Shown piece by piece: positions 19,391-33,133 of a DNA stretch of 42,598 nucleotides. The stretch covers positions 505,971 to 548,568 of the forward strand of contig NZ_GG770554.1 of the NCBI RefSeq assembly GCF_000164135.1. The letters are read 5' to 3'. Source of the DNA: Mycobacterium parascrofulaceum ATCC BAA-614. Its GTDB lineage: Bacteria > Actinomycetota > Actinomycetes > Mycobacteriales > Mycobacteriaceae. The position numbers and the translations under genes were made by a program. Position 1 is the stretch's first letter. Each line of letters opens with the position of its first letter. The notes below the pieces were generated by a model that saw only the letters and a list, made by a program, of their open reading frames with translations, searched no databases and was not told the origin of the DNA.

Positions 19391-20037
19391 TGGCTGTTCT
19401 CGACAAGGAGCCGGACAAGGAGGTTCGCGCGCCGCGCGCACGGATGACCGGCAGCGAGCGCCGGCAGCAACTCATCGGCATCGCGCGCTCGCTGTTCGCC
19501 GAGCGCGGTTACGAGGGCACCTCGATCGAGGAGATCGCGTTGCGCGCCAACGTGTCCAAGCCGGTCGTCTACGAACACTTCGGCGGCAAAGAGGGCCTGT
19601 ACGCGGTGGTCGTCGACCGCGAGATGTCGGCGCTGCTCGACGGCATCACCTCGTCGCTGACCAACAACCGCTCCCGGGTGCGGGTCGAGCGCGTAGCCCT
19701 GGCGTTGCTCACCTACGTCGAGGAGCGCACCGACGGCTTCCGCATCATGATCCGCGACTCCCCGGCCGCGATCAGCTCGGGCACCTACTCCAGCCTGCTC
19801 AACGACGCCGTCAGCCAGGTCAGTTCCATCCTGGCCGGCGACTTCGCCCGGCGGGGCCTGGATCCGGACCTGGCGCCGCTGTACGCCCAGGCGCTGGTGG
19901 GCTCCGTGTCGATGACGGCGCAGTGGTGGCTGGACACCCGTGAGCCCAAGAAAGAAGTGGTCGCCGCCCACCTGGTCAACCTGATGTGGAACGGGCTGAC
20001 CCATCTGGAAGCCGACCCCAGGCTGCAGGACGAGTAG
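19390..20037 (+). CDS. TetR-family transcriptional regulator (Rv1019-like)
   Basis: This is a one-component repressor-type regulator of 215 residues. The N-terminal helix-turn-helix covers about residues 18-64 (TSIEEIALRANVSKPVVYEHFGGKEGLY), and the rest is an all-helical ligand-binding and dimerisation domain. The sequence closely resembles what I recall of M. tuberculosis Rv1019, which has been reported as autoregulated and linked to the downstream mfd-mazG genes. GTG 19390 is chosen because a -10-like box precedes it by seven bases and there is no ribosome binding site. An upstream ATG (19318) would add 24 atypical arginine-rich residues. It is convergent with the LysA-like gene, 18 bases away. 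Confidence 0.9.
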   Translation: MAVLDKEPDKEVRAPRARMTGSERRQQLIGIARSLFAERGYEGTSIEEIALRANVSKPVVYEHFGGKEGLYAVVVDREMSALLDGITSSLTNNRSRVRVERVALALLTYVEERTDGFRIMIRDSPAAISSGTYSSLLNDAVSQVSSILAGDFARRGLDPDLAPLYAQALVGSVSMTAQWWLDTREPKKEVVAAHLVNLMWNGLTHLEADPRLQDE

Positions 20038-20055
20038 GGACTCGGCCCGGCGGGT

Positions 20056-20787
20056 TCACGGGGTCAGCGTCACACCCGCCGCGACGACGGGCCGGGGGAA
20101 ATGTTCTGCGGCGCAGGCCTCGTCGAGCGCGTCCTCGATGACGGCGGCCAGCTCGTCGGCGCCGGGTTCCGACCCGCCGACGTGGGGGCCGGCCTGGCCA
20201 CCGCCCAGGTGCAGTTCGGTGAGGATGACGCCTTGCCGGGCGCGGACGTCCGCCATCGCGGTGATCGTCCGGCGGATCGCCTCGCCGTAGCGGGCCGGGG
20301 CGCCGCCGGCCCGGGTGCCGGCAGGATCCGGCCGACAGTGCAGGCCCACGAGGCCGAACGTGGTGCGCGCCGACCCGCGCCGCGCCGGGCCGGCGACGTG
20401 GGGAGCCTCGAGGGGCGAGTCCAGCACGATGCGCCCGACGCCGGCGCCCACCGCCGCGCGCAACAACTCGGGCGATCCGGGGTGCGCGACGATGCGCGCC
20501 GGGTCCGTCCCCGCGGCGAGGGCGACCGCCAGCTCGCGGTCCGAGCGGACGCCGATGGCGAGGCCCTCTTCGCGAGCGAAGCGCGCGACGGCGGCAGTCA
20601 GCGGCGACCGGCCGAAGTAGACGACACGCGCGCCCCGCAGCGCGTTGCGCCACCGGCGGGCGCGGTCCCGGAAATCCGCCTCGTCAATCACGCCGGCCGG
20701 GGCGCGGCGTCGCGCGCGGGCCCACAGCGGGGGCGCCGCGTCATCGATCGCGTCACCGATGGAGGGCAGGGTGTCCAGCAAGGTCAT
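20056..20787 (-). CDS. Truncated LysA-like protein lacking the PLP lysine
   Basis: This 243-residue protein resembles the N-terminal TIM-barrel of diaminopimelate decarboxylases (fold III PLP enzymes). VVYFGRSPLTAAVARFAREEGL (residues 55-76, summarised) aligns with the LysA stretch holding the PLP lysine, but that residue is arginine R60. Further matches are RELAVALAAG, RIVAHPGSPELLRAAVGAGVG, VGLH and the glycine loop LHLGGG (192-197). The protein ends at PRPVVAAGVTLTP, where LysA has the PLP-phosphate motif EPGR, so both cofactor contacts and the whole C-terminal beta domain are missing. It is unlikely to be a decarboxylase. It could be a non-catalytic PLP-fold protein or a decaying paralogue. 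The frame is intact, with no internal stop over 243 codons. Confidence 0.65.
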   Translation of the reverse strand: MTLLDTLPSIGDAIDDAAPPLWARARRRAPAGVIDEADFRDRARRWRNALRGARVVYFGRSPLTAAVARFAREEGLAIGVRSDRELAVALAAGTDPARIVAHPGSPELLRAAVGAGVGRIVLDSPLEAPHVAGPARRGSARTTFGLVGLHCRPDPAGTRAGGAPARYGEAIRRTITAMADVRARQGVILTELHLGGGQAGPHVGGSEPGADELAAVIEDALDEACAAEHFPRPVVAAGVTLTP

Positions 20788-20859
20788 GCATCCAACGTGC
20801 GCCCGCGGGGGGCCTCGCGCCGGGTTCCTTACGAACCTTTGACGGCGTCGGGCTCGATA

Positions 20860-20885
20860 TTGACGAATCCTGGCGCCCCTAGAAT
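20860..20885 (+). promoter_or_regulatory. Putative mfd promoter
   Basis: TAGAAT (20880-20885) matches TANNNT and lies nine bases before the mfd ATG, so the transcript would have almost no leader. TTGACG (20860-20865) resembles a -35 element, but the 14-base spacer is short. The same 107-base gap must serve the divergent LysA-like gene. Confidence 0.4.
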
Positions 20886-20894
20886 GGATTCATC

Positions 20895-24550
<3,656 letters not shown>

Positions 24551-24554
<4 letters not shown>

Positions 24555-25558
24555 TTGTCGTGCTGTGCGACCCGCGTCGCCCCTCGCTGGTGCCCGTGGA
24601 AGCCATCGAACACCTCGGCGGCGAGGTGCAGTACACCGAGGAGATGCCCGTCGCGGTGCCGTGGTCGCTGCCGGCGGCGCGTCCGGTGCATGCCGGGGAT
24701 CCCGACGATCCGGCGCCGGTGCTGCTGTCGTCGGACCCCGACCATCCCGCCGTCACCGCCCGGCTGGCGGCGGGCGCCCGGTTGATCTCCGCGCCGGAGA
24801 CGCCGCGCGGCGAGCGGCTGGTCGACGCCGTCGCGATGATGGACAAACTGCGCACCGCCGGGCCGTGGGAGAGCGAACAGACCCACGACTCGTTGCGCCG
24901 GTTCCTGCTGGAAGAGACCTACGAACTGTTGGACGCGGTGCGCAGCGGCAGCGCCGAGGCGCTGCGCGAGGAACTCGGTGACGTGCTGCTGCAGGTGCTC
25001 TTCCACGCGCGGATCGCCGAGGACGCGCCGCAGCTTCCCTTCACCATCGACGACGTCGCCGCCACGCTGATGCGCAAGCTGGGCAACCGGGTCCCGGGTG
25101 TGCTTGCGGGTCAGACCATTTCGCTGGAAGAACAGTTGGCGCAGTGGGAAGAGCGCAAGGCGGCCGAAAAGCCCCGGAAATCCGTGATGGACGAGGTGCA
25201 TACCGGGCAACCGGCGTTGGCGTTGGCGCAGAAGGTGATTGACCGGGCCGGGAAGGCCGGGCTGCCCGCCGACCTGGTGCCGGCCGGGATCACCGCCATC
25301 TCGGTGTCGGCCGACGGCGACGCCGAAGGCGCGCTGCGCTCGGCGGTGCTGGAGTTCGTCGACACCGTCCGCGAAGTCGAGCGGGCGATCGCCGCGACGC
25401 GCCGCGGCGCCGGCGTCCCGGAGGAGTTCGACGTGGCCCCCTTGGGCCAGGTCACGGAAGAAGAGTGGCGTGGGCACTGGCCGTCGCCCGGGGTGATCGA
25501 CGAGCCGGCGGTCGACGTCGACGAGCCCGCGGTGGACGCCGCGGCCGACGACGCCTGA
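24551..25558 (+). CDS. mazG: Nucleoside triphosphate pyrophosphohydrolase MazG
   Basis: MazG hydrolyses canonical and damaged (d)NTPs to monophosphates, cleaning the nucleotide pool and supporting oxidative-stress survival in mycobacteria. The all-alpha core carries the metal motif EExxE...Exx[13 protein letters not shown] followed by [20 protein letters not shown]. The protein has 335 residues: an N-terminal alpha/beta extension typical of mycobacterial MazG, the core, and a second partial MazG-like segment. The acidic tail contains the duplicated unit DEPAVD. The GTG at 24551 overlaps the mfd stop (GTGA), linking repair and pool sanitation in one transcript. Confidence 0.95.
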
Positions 25559-25644
25559 CCGACGCAGCCGGGCTGCACCGAAACCCGTGGGACGATGGTT
25601 GTGCGGAAGTTGGTGCAGGGGAGTTTGAGGGAGCTTTAACCAGC

Positions 25645-26376
25645 ATGGTGTCGCCGAGGCGTTGGTTGCGCGCGGCCGCCGTGATCGGCGCGACCGCGAT
25701 GCTGCTGGCTTCCAGCTGCACGTGGCAGCTCAGCCTGTTCATCCCGGAAGGCGTCCCGCCGCCCGCCGGGGCCCCGGTGCCGCCGGTGGACACGCACGCC
25801 AGCGGCCGGCCCGCGGACCAGCTCCGGGCCTGGGCCGAACAGCGGTCCGCGACGCTGGAGATCCCCGTCATCGCGCTGGAGGCCTACGCGTACGCGGCCC
25901 GGGTCGCCGAGGTCGAGAACCCCAAGTGCCACATCGCGTGGACCACGTTGGCGGGCATCGGTCAGGTCGAGAGCCACCACGGCACCTACCGCGGCGCGCG
26001 GCTGGCGCCCAACGGCGACGTCAGCCCCCCGATCCGCGGTGTCCGGCTGGACGGCAGCGGCGGCACCCTGCGCATCGTCGACAGCGAGGAACAGGTGACC
26101 GACGACGACGGGGTGGTGCGGGCCATGGGGCCGATGCAGTTCATCCCGGAGACCTGGCGGTTGTACGGTGTCGACGCCCACAACGACGGCCGCGTCAGCC
26201 CGGACAACATCGACGACGCGGCGCTCGCCGCGGCGGGATACCTGTGTTGGCGGGGAAAGGATCTGGCGACTCCGCGCGGCTGGATCACCGCGCTGCGGGC
26301 CTACAACAACTCCGGCGTGTACGCGCGGGCGGTGCGCGACTGGGCGACCGCTTACGCGGCGGGTCACCCGCTGTAG
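25645..26376 (+). CDS. lpqU: Lytic transglycosylase-like lipoprotein LpqU
   Basis: This exported lipoprotein of 243 residues has a signal peptide ending LLASSC (lipobox) and a MltB/SLT-like lytic transglycosylase domain. The catalytic glutamate lies in GIGQVESHHG. AMGPMQFIPETWRLYG and LRAYNNSGVYARAV are typical supporting motifs. It probably cleaves peptidoglycan glycan strands at the outer face of the membrane. The start is ATG 25645 with a purine-rich GAGGGAG upstream. It lies between mazG (86 bases) and eno (70 bases), the same order as in M. tuberculosis. Confidence 0.92.
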   Translation: MVSPRRWLRAAAVIGATAMLLASSCTWQLSLFIPEGVPPPAGAPVPPVDTHASGRPADQLRAWAEQRSATLEIPVIALEAYAYAARVAEVENPKCHIAWTTLAGIGQVESHHGTYRGARLAPNGDVSPPIRGVRLDGSGGTLRIVDSEEQVTDDDGVVRAMGPMQFIPETWRLYGVDAHNDGRVSPDNIDDAALAAAGYLCWRGKDLATPRGWITALRAYNNSGVYARAVRDWATAYAAGHPL

Positions 26377-26401
26377 CAGGATGTATCAGGCTTTACGCTA
26401 A

Positions 26402-27736
<1,335 letters not shown>

Positions 27737-27737
27737 C

Positions 27738-28424
27738 TTGCCCGCCAAGCCGGATCCGAAACGGCGCTCCCCGGCATCGCGTCCGGGGAAGGCCGGGGAT
27801 CCGGTTCGGCGCCGCCGCACGGCCAAGCCATCGGCCAAGCCGTCGTCCAAGCCGTCGCAAACCGCGAAGCAGGCCGCCGCGCGCCCGGGCGTCGAGCATG
27901 TCGTCGAACCCATCAAGCGGCAGGTCGCCGAGTCCGTCGAGCAGCGATCCGATCAGCGGCTGGGTTTCACCGCGCGGCGGGCGGCCGTGCTGGCCGCGGT
28001 CGTCTGCGTGCTGACGCTGACGATCGCCGGCCCCGTGCGCACCTACTTCGCGCAGCGCACCGAGATGAACCAGTTGACGGCGAGCGAAGCCGCGCTGCGC
28101 CGCCAGATCGCCGACCTCGAGCAGAGGAAGGCCAAGCTCGGTGACCCGGCCTACATCGCGGCGCAGGCCCGCGAGCGGCTGGGGTTCGTGAAGCCGGGCG
28201 ACATCCCCTTCCAGGTGCAGCTCCCGCAGTCGGCGGCCACCCCCTCCGAGCCGGGCGGCCAGGCGGCGAACCCGGCCAGCAGCGATCCCTGGTACACCGC
28301 GCTGTGGCACACCATCGCCGACGCGCCGCACCTGCCGCCGGCCAACGTGCCGCCGCCGGCGGCCCCGGCACCGGCCGGTCCCGTCCCGCCGGAAGCACCG
28401 AATCCCCCGGCGCCCGGTGGTTGA
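27738..28424 (+). CDS. ftsB: Septum formation protein FtsB (DivIC family)
   Basis: This is a single-pass membrane protein of 228 residues in the divisome FtsQ-FtsL-FtsB complex, which activates septal peptidoglycan synthesis. Layout: a long basic, Pro/Ser/Lys-rich cytoplasmic N-terminus with SAKPSSKPS-type repeats; one membrane helix about residues 80-100 (AAVLAAVVCVLTLTIAGP); then the DivIC coiled coil (EAALRRQIADLEQRKAKLGDPAYI) ending RERLGFVKPGDI; and a proline-rich tail. The TTG at 27738 begins one base after the eno stop, and the N-terminus LPAKPDPKRRSPASRPGKAG fits the mycobacterial orthologue (Rv1024). It overlaps the DUF501 gene by eight bases. Confidence 0.92.
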   Translation: MPAKPDPKRRSPASRPGKAGDPVRRRRTAKPSAKPSSKPSQTAKQAAARPGVEHVVEPIKRQVAESVEQRSDQRLGFTARRAAVLAAVVCVLTLTIAGPVRTYFAQRTEMNQLTASEAALRRQIADLEQRKAKLGDPAYIAAQARERLGFVKPGDIPFQVQLPQSAATPSEPGGQAANPASSDPWYTALWHTIADAPHLPPANVPPPAAPAPAGPVPPEAPNPPAPGG

Positions 28425-28905
28425 TCCCGCAGACCTGGAGGCCGTGGCGCGACAGCTCGGGCGCGAGCCGCGCGGCGTGCTGGCCATCGCCTACCGGTGC
28501 CCCAACGGGGAGCCCGGGGTGGTGAAGACGGCGCCGAAACTGCCTGACGGGACGCCGTTTCCGACGCTGTACTACCTGACGCATCCGGTGCTCACCGCGG
28601 CGGCGAGCAGGCTCGAGACGACGGGGCTGATGCGCGAGATGACCGAGCGGCTGCGGCACGATCCCGAGTTGGCGGCCGCGTATCGGCGGGCCCACGAGTC
28701 GTATCTGGCCGAACGGGACGCGATCGAACCGCTGGGGACGGCGTTTTCCGGGGGAGGGATGCCGGACCGGGTCAAGTGCCTGCACGTGCTGATCGCGCAC
28801 TCGCTGGCCAAGGGGCCCGGCTGCAATCCGCTGGGCGACGAGGCGCTGGCGATCCTGGCCGCCGAGCCCGGGATGGGGGGCGTTCTGGTGGTGGGGCAGT
28901 GGTGA
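28417..28905 (+). CDS. DUF501 family protein
   Basis: This is a conserved 162-residue cytoplasmic protein of DUF501 with no established activity. Family features seen are REPRGVLAIAYRCPNGEP near the N-terminus, FPTLYYLTHP around residues 48-57, and the C-terminal DRVKCLHVLIAHSLAKGPGCNPLGDEAL, with a Cys-His-His-Cys set that could bind metal. It is nearly always placed between ftsB and ppx-type genes after eno in actinobacteria, suggesting a link to division or phosphate metabolism. GTG 28417 overlaps ftsB, and its stop overlaps ppx2. Confidence 0.9.
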   Translation: MVDPADLEAVARQLGREPRGVLAIAYRCPNGEPGVVKTAPKLPDGTPFPTLYYLTHPVLTAAASRLETTGLMREMTERLRHDPELAAAYRRAHESYLAERDAIEPLGTAFSGGGMPDRVKCLHVLIAHSLAKGPGCNPLGDEALAILAAEPGMGGVLVVGQW

Positions 28906-29843
28906 GCAGGTTCGCCGGAATCGACTGCGGCACCAACTCGATCCGGTTGCTGATCGCCGACGTGAGCGACGGCCGGCTGCGCGACGTGCACCGGGAGACG
29001 CGGATCGTGCGGCTGGGGCAGGGGGTGGATGCGACCGGTGAATTCGCGCCCGAGGCGATGGCCCGCACCCGGGATGCGTTGGCCGACTACGCGGCCCTGC
29101 TGAAGCGCCACGGCGTCGAGCGGGTGCGGATGGTGGCCACGTCGGCCGCCCGCGACGTGGCCAATCGTGACGTCTTCTTTGCGATGACGGCCGACGTGCT
29201 GGGCGCCGCGGTGCCGGGCGCGGTGGCGGAGGTGATCACCGGCGCCGAGGAGGCCGCGCTGTCGTTCCGCGGGGCCGTCGGCGAATTGGACCCGGCCGCG
29301 GGGCCTTTCGTCGTCGTCGATCTGGGCGGCGGTTCCACCGAGATCGTCGTCGGCGGCGACGCGGTGGTGGCGAGCTACTCGGCCGACATCGGCTGCGTGC
29401 GGCTGACCGAACGCTGCCTGCACTCGGACCCGCCGACGCCGGACGAGGTGGCGGCGGCCCGCGCGGTGGTGCGCGAGCGGCTCGGCGTCGCGCTCGGCGT
29501 GGTGCCCGTCGAGGGGGCGCGGACCTGGATCGGGCTGGCCGGAACGATGACCACGCTGTCCGCGCTGGCCCACAACATGACGTCGTATGACTCTGCGGCC
29601 ATTCACCTTTCGCGCGTCGCGGGCAACGACCTGCTGGCGGTGTGCGAGCGGCTGATCGCGATGCCGCGGGCCGACCGGGCGGCGCTGGCGCCGATGCACG
29701 AGGGCAGGGCCGACGTGATCGGTGGGGGCGCGATCGTGGTCGAGGAGCTGGCGCGCGAGCTGCGCGCCCGCGCCGGCATCGACCAGCTGACCGTCAGTGA
29801 GCACGACATCCTGGACGGCATCGTGCTGTCGGTTGCCGGGTAA
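28902..29843 (+). CDS. ppx2: Exopolyphosphatase/guanosine pentaphosphate phosphohydrolase family (Ppx2)
   Basis: This ASKHA-fold protein of 313 residues belongs to the Ppx/GppA family. The two phosphate-binding motifs are GIDCGTNSIRLLI at the N-terminus and VVDLGGGSTEIVVG in the middle; the third conserved stretch is GLAGTMTTLSAL. The M. tuberculosis orthologue (Rv1026) was reported to act on polyphosphate or pppGpp-type substrates with activity differing from Ppx1. The protein is short, lacking the C-terminal domains of E. coli Ppx, as is typical for actinobacteria. GTG 28902 overlaps the DUF501 stop (GTGA). It is convergent with kdpE, 33 bases away. Confidence 0.92.
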   Translation: MSRFAGIDCGTNSIRLLIADVSDGRLRDVHRETRIVRLGQGVDATGEFAPEAMARTRDALADYAALLKRHGVERVRMVATSAARDVANRDVFFAMTADVLGAAVPGAVAEVITGAEEAALSFRGAVGELDPAAGPFVVVDLGGGSTEIVVGGDAVVASYSADIGCVRLTERCLHSDPPTPDEVAAARAVVRERLGVALGVVPVEGARTWIGLAGTMTTLSALAHNMTSYDSAAIHLSRVAGNDLLAVCERLIAMPRADRAALAPMHEGRADVIGGGAIVVEELARELRARAGIDQLTVSEHDILDGIVLSVAG

Positions 29844-29876
29844 GTCACGGGCAACCCGCGCGTCTCCGGCGGCCGC

Positions 29877-30557
29877 TCACTCCTCGAAGCGATACCCCAT
29901 GCCGGACTCGGTCAACAGGTGCTTGGGATGTGACGGGTCGTCCTCGAGTTTGCGCCGCAGCTGCGCCAAATACACTCGTAGGTAATGCGTTTCGGTGGCG
30001 TAGGCCGGGCCCCAGACCTCCTTGAGGAGTTCTTCGCGGCCGACGAGCTTGCCGCGATTGCGGACCAGCATCTCGAGCATCCCCCATTCCGTCGGCGTGA
30101 GGTGGACTTCGGCGCCGTTCTTGATGACCTTCTTGGCCGCCAGGTCAACGGTGAAGGTGTCCGTCTCGATCACCGGCTGCTCGAGCTCGGACGCCGCGGT
30201 GTTGCGCCGCACCGCCGCCCGCAGCCGGGCCAGAAATTCGTCCATCCCAAAGGGTTTGGTGACGTAGTCGTCGGCCCCGGCGTCGAGCGCCTCCACCTTG
30301 TCCGACGAGTCGGTGCGCGCCGACAACACGATCACCGGTGCGGTGAGCCAGCCCCGCAGCCCCGCCAGCACGTCGATGCCGGAGATGTCGGGCAGCCCCA
30401 GGTCGAGGACCACCACGTCGGGTTTGTGCTCGGCGGCGGCCCGCAGCGCCCCCGCGCCGCTGGATGCGGTGATCACCTCGTAGCCCCGCACGGACAGGTT
30501 GATCCGCAGCGCGCGCAGGATCTGGGGCTCGTCGTCGATCACCAACACGCGGGTCAT
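29877..30557 (-). CDS. kdpE: Response regulator KdpE
   Basis: This OmpR/PhoB-type response regulator of 226 residues activates the kdp potassium-ATPase genes when phosphorylated by KdpD. The receiver domain shows the acidic pair DDE (9-11), the phospho-acceptor D52 in VLDLGLPD, and the switch lysine in DDYVTKPFG. The C-terminal winged helix is typical (HLTPTEWGMLEMLVRNRGKLV, ETHYLRVYLAQLRRKLE, GMGYRF). ATG 30557 overlaps the kdpD stop (ATGA). It is the final gene of the leftward kdp operon. Confidence 0.96.
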   Translation of the reverse strand: MTRVLVIDDEPQILRALRINLSVRGYEVITASSGAGALRAAAEHKPDVVVLDLGLPDISGIDVLAGLRGWLTAPVIVLSARTDSSDKVEALDAGADDYVTKPFGMDEFLARLRAAVRRNTAASELEQPVIETDTFTVDLAAKKVIKNGAEVHLTPTEWGMLEMLVRNRGKLVGREELLKEVWGPAYATETHYLRVYLAQLRRKLEDDPSHPKHLLTESGMGYRFEE

Positions 30558-33121
30558 CGGTCACCCGCCGGCACCGGCGCGGCCAACTCCACCGAAACGG
30601 TAAGCCCACCGCCCGGAGTGTCCCCGGCCGCGATGGTTCCGCCCATGGCTTCGACGAAGCCGCGCGCTACCGACATGCCCAGACCCACCCCCGTGGTGTT
30701 GTCGTGATCGCCGAGTCGCTGAAACGCTTCGAAGATCTGCTCCTCGGCCCCGTGCGGGACGCCGGGCCCCTCGTCGACGACGTTGATCAGCACCCGGTCG
30801 CCCACCCGTCCCGCGTTGACCCGAACCACACAGTTCGGCGCGTACCTCAGCGCGTTGTCGATCAGGTTGGCAAGGACGCGTTCGAGCAGGCCGGGGTCGG
30901 CCAGCACCACGGCGTCACCCACTTCGACCTTGACCCGATCGATGGCGGATCGGCTGAAACCGGTGGCGCCCTTGCCGATGCTGATCAGCGCTCGTTGCAC
31001 CGTCTCCTCGAGGTAGACCCGGCGCATGTCCGGGCGTACCACGCCGGCGGCCAGCCGCGACGAATCGAGCAGGTTGCCGACCAGCGCGGTCAACTGGTCG
31101 ATCGACTCCTCGATGGTCGCCAGCAGTTCCGCCGTGTCCTCGGGGGAGAAGGCGACGTCCTCGGCGCGCAGGCTGGACACCGCGACCTTGGCCGCGGCCA
31201 GCGGCGTCCGCAGGTCGTGGCTGACCGCCGACAGCAGGGAGCGCCGGAGTTCGTCGGCCCGGACGATCGCCTCCGCCCGGCTGGCTTCCTCGGCGAGTTC
31301 GCGCTGCCGGATCAAACCCGCGGCCTGCTTGGCCACCGCGCTCAGCACCCGGCGGTCGCGTGCCGAAAGCTTTCTGCCCGCCAGCAGCATCCAGAACTCG
31401 TCGTCACCCACCTCGATCGCGGTGTCCGCGGAATCGACTGTGACGCACGGGTCCCTGCCCACGCAGGCGACCACCTCGACCTTCCGGCCGCCGGCATGGT
31501 CCTGCTCGCCGGGCTCGCGCAGCATGCTGACCGTGCGTTGCGAGTAGGTCTCACGCACGCGCTCGAGCAGCGTCTCGGGGTCGGCGCCGCGCAGCACCGA
31601 GCCCGCGAACAGGATCAGCAACTCGGCCTCCTGGGAGGCGCGACGGGCCTCCCGGGTGCGTTTGGTCGCGCCGTCGACGAGGATCGCGACCGCGACCGCG
31701 ATCAGGAGCAGCACCAGTTCGGTGACGGCGGCATCGGGTTCGGCGATGGTGAAGGTGTGCCGGGGGGCGGTCAGGAAGTAGTTGAGCAACAGGCTGGACA
31801 GCACCGCCGAAACCACCGCCGGCGCAACGCCTCCCAGCAGCCCGACGAGCAGCACACCGACGAAGAAGAGCGCGCTGTCGCCGCTGGTGCCCAGGTACGG
31901 GTCGAGCGCCGTCACGATGACGGCGCAGATGGCGGACGGCACCAGGAAGGCCGCCAGCCAGGACGCTACCCGTCGCTCGTCAGGCGCCAGCGACGCCGCG
32001 CGAAAGCCGCGTTTGGACTCCTCGTGGGTGACCAGGTGCACGTCGATCTTGCCCGACCGCTCGACGATCCTCGCGCCGATGCCCTCCTCGAAGAGGCGCG
32101 CCCACCGCGACCGCCGCGAGGTGCCGATCACCAGCTGGGTCGCGTTCATCTCTCGGGCGAAATCCAGTAGGGCGGTGGGCACGTCGTCACCGACCACTGT
32201 GTGTAAGGAGGCGTCCAAGCTGCTCGCCAGCTCGCGGATCTTGGCCATCCGCGCCTCCGACAGGCCGGCCAGGCCGTCCCCGCGGATGACGTGCACCACC
32301 ATCAGCTCGGCGCTGGACTTCGAGGCGATCCGGGATGCCCGCCGGACCAACGTCTCCGACTCCGGGCCGCCGGTGACCGCCACCACGACCCGCTCCCGGG
32401 CCTCCCACGTCTCGGTGATCTTGTTCTCGGCGCGGTACTTGGCCAGCGCGGTGTCGACCTGGTCGGCCAGCCAAAGCAGCGCCAATTCCCTTAACGCGGT
32501 GAGGTTTCCGCGGCGGAAGTAGTTGGACAGCGCCGCGTCGATCCGCTCCGGCGCGTACACGTTGCCGTGGGAGAGCCTGCGGCGCAACGCCTCCGGTGTG
32601 ATGTCGATGAGCTCGACCTGTGATGCCTGCCGGACGATGGAATCCGGGATGGTCTCTTTCTGTTCGATGCCGGTGATTTGGGCCACGACGTCGTTGAGGC
32701 TTTCCAGGTGCTGGACGTTGACGGTGGAGATGACCGTGATCCCGGCGTCGAGCAGTTCTTCGACGTCCTGCCAGCGCTTGGCGTTCTTGCTGCCCGGCGT
32801 GTTGGTGTGCGCGAGTTCGTCGACGAGGACGACCTGGGGTTTGCGCGCGAGGACGGCCGGCACGTCGAGTTCGGGAAAGCTGCCGCCGCGGTACTCGATG
32901 TAGCGTGGCGGCACGAACTCGATGCCTTCAAGCAGCTCAGCCGTTTTCGCCCGGCCATGGGTCTCGATCACGCCGGCCACGAGGTCGGTGCCGCGTTCCA
33001 GCCGGCGGTGCGCCTCGCCGAGCATCGCGTACGTCTTGCCGACCCCCGGAGCCGAACCGAGGTAAATCCGCAGCTCGCCGCGCTTGGGGCGGTGGTCAAC
33101 GACGCTCACGTCAACCATCAT
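30554..33121 (-). CDS. kdpD: Osmosensitive potassium-channel sensor histidine kinase KdpD
   Basis: This membrane sensor kinase of 855 residues responds to potassium limitation and turgor. The N-terminal KdpD domain has Walker A GSAPGVGKT (22-30) and the LVDELAHTN motif. It is followed by a universal-stress-protein domain (about 250-370; VIGTSRRSRWARL), four membrane helices (about 395-500), a GAF-like segment, and the kinase core. The phospho-histidine is H635 in SAVSHDLRTPLAAA; N, G1 and G2 boxes are NLIDNALRYAP, VVDEGPGVP and GVGLGMSVA. ATG 33121 lies 12 bases after the kdpC stop, so sensor and pump genes share one operon. Confidence 0.96.
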   Translation of the reverse strand: MMVDVSVVDHRPKRGELRIYLGSAPGVGKTYAMLGEAHRRLERGTDLVAGVIETHGRAKTAELLEGIEFVPPRYIEYRGGSFPELDVPAVLARKPQVVLVDELAHTNTPGSKNAKRWQDVEELLDAGITVISTVNVQHLESLNDVVAQITGIEQKETIPDSIVRQASQVELIDITPEALRRRLSHGNVYAPERIDAALSNYFRRGNLTALRELALLWLADQVDTALAKYRAENKITETWEARERVVVAVTGGPESETLVRRASRIASKSSAELMVVHVIRGDGLAGLSEARMAKIRELASSLDASLHTVVGDDVPTALLDFAREMNATQLVIGTSRRSRWARLFEEGIGARIVERSGKIDVHLVTHEESKRGFRAASLAPDERRVASWLAAFLVPSAICAVIVTALDPYLGTSGDSALFFVGVLLVGLLGGVAPAVVSAVLSSLLLNYFLTAPRHTFTIAEPDAAVTELVLLLIAVAVAILVDGATKRTREARRASQEAELLILFAGSVLRGADPETLLERVRETYSQRTVSMLREPGEQDHAGGRKVEVVACVGRDPCVTVDSADTAIEVGDDEFWMLLAGRKLSARDRRVLSAVAKQAAGLIRQRELAEEASRAEAIVRADELRRSLLSAVSHDLRTPLAAAKVAVSSLRAEDVAFSPEDTAELLATIEESIDQLTALVGNLLDSSRLAAGVVRPDMRRVYLEETVQRALISIGKGATGFSRSAIDRVKVEVGDAVVLADPGLLERVLANLIDNALRYAPNCVVRVNAGRVGDRVLINVVDEGPGVPHGAEEQIFEAFQRLGDHDNTTGVGLGMSVARGFVEAMGGTIAAGDTPGGGLTVSVELAAPVPAGDR

Positions 33122-33133
33122 CCCCCCATCGCG

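Noticed and set aside
30554..33121. Possible frameshift or decay in kdpD given the rearranged locus
   Set aside because: All domains and motifs from Walker A to the G2 box are intact and in frame, and the length is normal.
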